From Spartobacteria bacterium (GTDB lineage Bacteria; Verrucomicrobiota; Verrucomicrobiia; Chthoniobacterales; Chthoniobacteraceae): 5,482 nt of DNA. The position numbers were made by a program, and so were the translations under genes. This document shows, one piece after another, positions 4,410 to 5,482 of the stretch; the first letter of the stretch is position 1; every line of letters starts with the position of its first letter. The stretch covers positions 1-5,482 of the forward strand of contig JANXZI010000218.1 of NCBI GenBank assembly GCA_025355595.1. The letters run 5' to 3'. Under the pieces are notes generated by a model that was given only the letters and a program-made list of their open reading frames with translations, was not told where the DNA came from and searched no databases.

Positions 4410-5482
4410 TCAGTCTCCGCGCAGCCAGCGGATGAGCAGATCCAGTTCGCGCGCGGTGAGACGGCTGGTTTCGCCGAAGGCGGGCATGCGGTCGTTGTGC
4501 TTGCCGTAGAAGCGCTCGTGGCCGGGGTCTTTCAAAAATCCGGCCAGCCACTCGTGTGAGCCGTAGCCGGTGAAATCGGGCGCCTTGCCGCCAGCGGTGT
4601 CGCGGAACTTATGGCAATCGGTGCAGTCGAGCGTCACATCGGCGAGCAGCTTGCGGCCCTCCTCGATCAGCGCGGCGTCGCGCGTGTCAGCCTCGCGCTG
4701 CGACGGGAGTTTTCCCTCGGCGCTGATGGCGGCGATGATTTTTTCGAGCTGCGCCTTTTCCTCCGCCGTGTGTTTCGCCACGTCGTCAAGGATGAGGCGC
4801 ACCATGCGGCTTTTCTTTTCGCCCTTCTTCGGATGCACGAAGACCGTGCCGCCGAAATATTTCAGCGTCTCGATCTGCGTAGGATCCATGAAGCCGCGCA
4901 GCCACTCGCGCGAGCCGAAGCCGGCGAGGTCGGGCGCGGTGGGCGGCTCGGGCAGCGACGCGCCGAGGCCGTCGTGGCCGGCGTAGGTGTGGCAGCTCGC
5001 GCACTGGCTGGCGAAAAGACGCGGGCCCTGCGTGAGCGGATCGTTGCGCAGCAGCGCGAGTGCGCCCTCGGTGGGGATGCCCTGATTGGCCTTCGCGAGT
5101 TCCTTCGTGCGCGCGGCGTCGCGGTTTCCCTGAACGACGGCGGCGTGGTAGTGCGTGTCGCGCGCGTCGTGGGTGAAGGCGATCGCGGTGAGCACACCGA
5201 AACCGGCAAGCGCTGCGAAAAGGACGAAGAGATTGAAACGGTGCCCGATTTTCCACCGCCCGAGCAGCGGCATGAGCATGAGCAGCGCAAACACGAACCC
5301 CGGAATGATGAGCGAACCCCAAATCACATTTTCGCCCTGGAAGAATTTCAGGAGCTGGAAGAGCGACATGAAATACCAGTCGGGCCGCGCGGCGCTGAAA
5401 GGCTCGGACGGATTCGCGGGCGCACCCAGCGACGCACCTTTGAACCACCACACGAGGCAGAGCACCGCGGCGGTGACGGCCA
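4410..5482 (-). CDS. Cytochrome b C-terminal domain fused to dihaem cytochrome c (bc-type quinol oxidoreductase subunit), 5' end outside window
   Basis: This is the membrane and haem c part of a cytochrome bc-type complex that passes electrons from quinol to a soluble or terminal acceptor. The frame runs off the right edge (AVTAA precedes the in-frame GTG at 5465, which is therefore not the start). Counting from that GTG, the end of a membrane helix (1-8) leads to ARPDWYFMSLFQLLKFF (26-42), the PEWYF-type quinol-site loop of cytochrome b/subunit IV. Helices follow at about 49-69 and 77-98. After a periplasmic linker come two related haem domains, CASCH (155-159) and CTDCH (281-285). Each domain carries a matching segment, FGSREWLRGFMDP and YGSHEWLAGFLKDP, which indicates duplication. 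M327 in DRMPAFGE is the likely axial ligand of the second haem; M221 may serve the first. The arrangement recalls Bacillus QcrC (subunit IV plus cytochrome c), but with two haem domains. Whether a full cytochrome b lies upstream in the same chain cannot be seen. The gene converges on cysNC. Confidence 0.9.
   Translation of the reverse strand, partial: AVTAAVLCLVWWFKGASLGAPANPSEPFSAARPDWYFMSLFQLLKFFQGENVIWGSLIIPGFVFALLMLMPLLGRWKIGHRFNLFVLFAALAGFGVLTAIAFTHDARDTHYHAAVVQGNRDAARTKELAKANQGIPTEGALALLRNDPLTQGPRLFASQCASCHTYAGHDGLGASLPEPPTAPDLAGFGSREWLRGFMDPTQIETLKYFGGTVFVHPKKGEKKSRMVRLILDDVAKHTAEEKAQLEKIIAAISAEGKLPSQREADTRDAALIEEGRKLLADVTLDCTDCHKFRDTAGGKAPDFTGYGSHEWLAGFLKDPGHERFYGKHNDRMPAFGETSRLTARELDLLIRWLRGD

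Overview
The window comes from a bacterial chromosome with mostly GC-rich coding DNA. A hand count over 3541-3600 inside cysNC gives 42 of 60 G+C. None of the chosen start codons has a clear Shine-Dalgarno sequence. The combination of a CysD plus CysN-CysC fusion with an EF-Tu-like P-loop, a cytochrome b/dihaem cytochrome c fusion and weak ribosome binding sites would fit a Verrucomicrobiota or related PVC-type bacterium. That placement is an inference from general resemblance, not a demonstrated assignment.

Layout, left to right. Positions 1-427 (+) hold the C-terminal half of the succinyl-CoA ligase alpha subunit (sucD, TCA cycle), cut by the window edge. After about 150 bp without a gene comes a sulfate-activation locus: cysD (579-1520, +), a small unrecognised CxxC protein 13 bp downstream (1534-1797, +), and, beyond an insertion, a cysN-cysC fusion (2325-4265, +). 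Between the small gene and cysNC, on the opposite strand, sits a type II toxin-antitoxin pair, hicA (2268-2020, -) and hicB (2090-1806, -). The hicAB stretch is locally poorer in G+C (32 of 70 over 2031-2100), consistent with later arrival. On the right, convergent with cysNC, is the 3' part of a membrane gene (5482-4410, -). It joins the C-terminal half of a cytochrome b to two c-type haem domains, and its 5' end lies outside the window.

How the genes work together: CysD and the CysN domain form the GTP-driven ATP sulfurylase that makes APS from sulfate and ATP, and the CysC domain phosphorylates APS to PAPS. No reductase or sulfotransferase is visible, so the fate of PAPS cannot be read here. 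SucD and the bc-type cytochrome belong to central carbon and respiratory metabolism and have no evident functional tie to sulfate activation.

The most interesting points are: the antisense toxin-antitoxin module separating cysD from cysNC; the small conserved-looking protein attached to cysD; a perfect AGGAGG/ATGA start signal at the hicAB boundary that now leads only into antisense sequence; and an AT-rich insertion with heptamer repeats, in frame, inside the GTPase domain of CysN. I see no CRISPR array, RNA gene or insertion sequence, and nothing that amounts to a clearly new multi-gene system.
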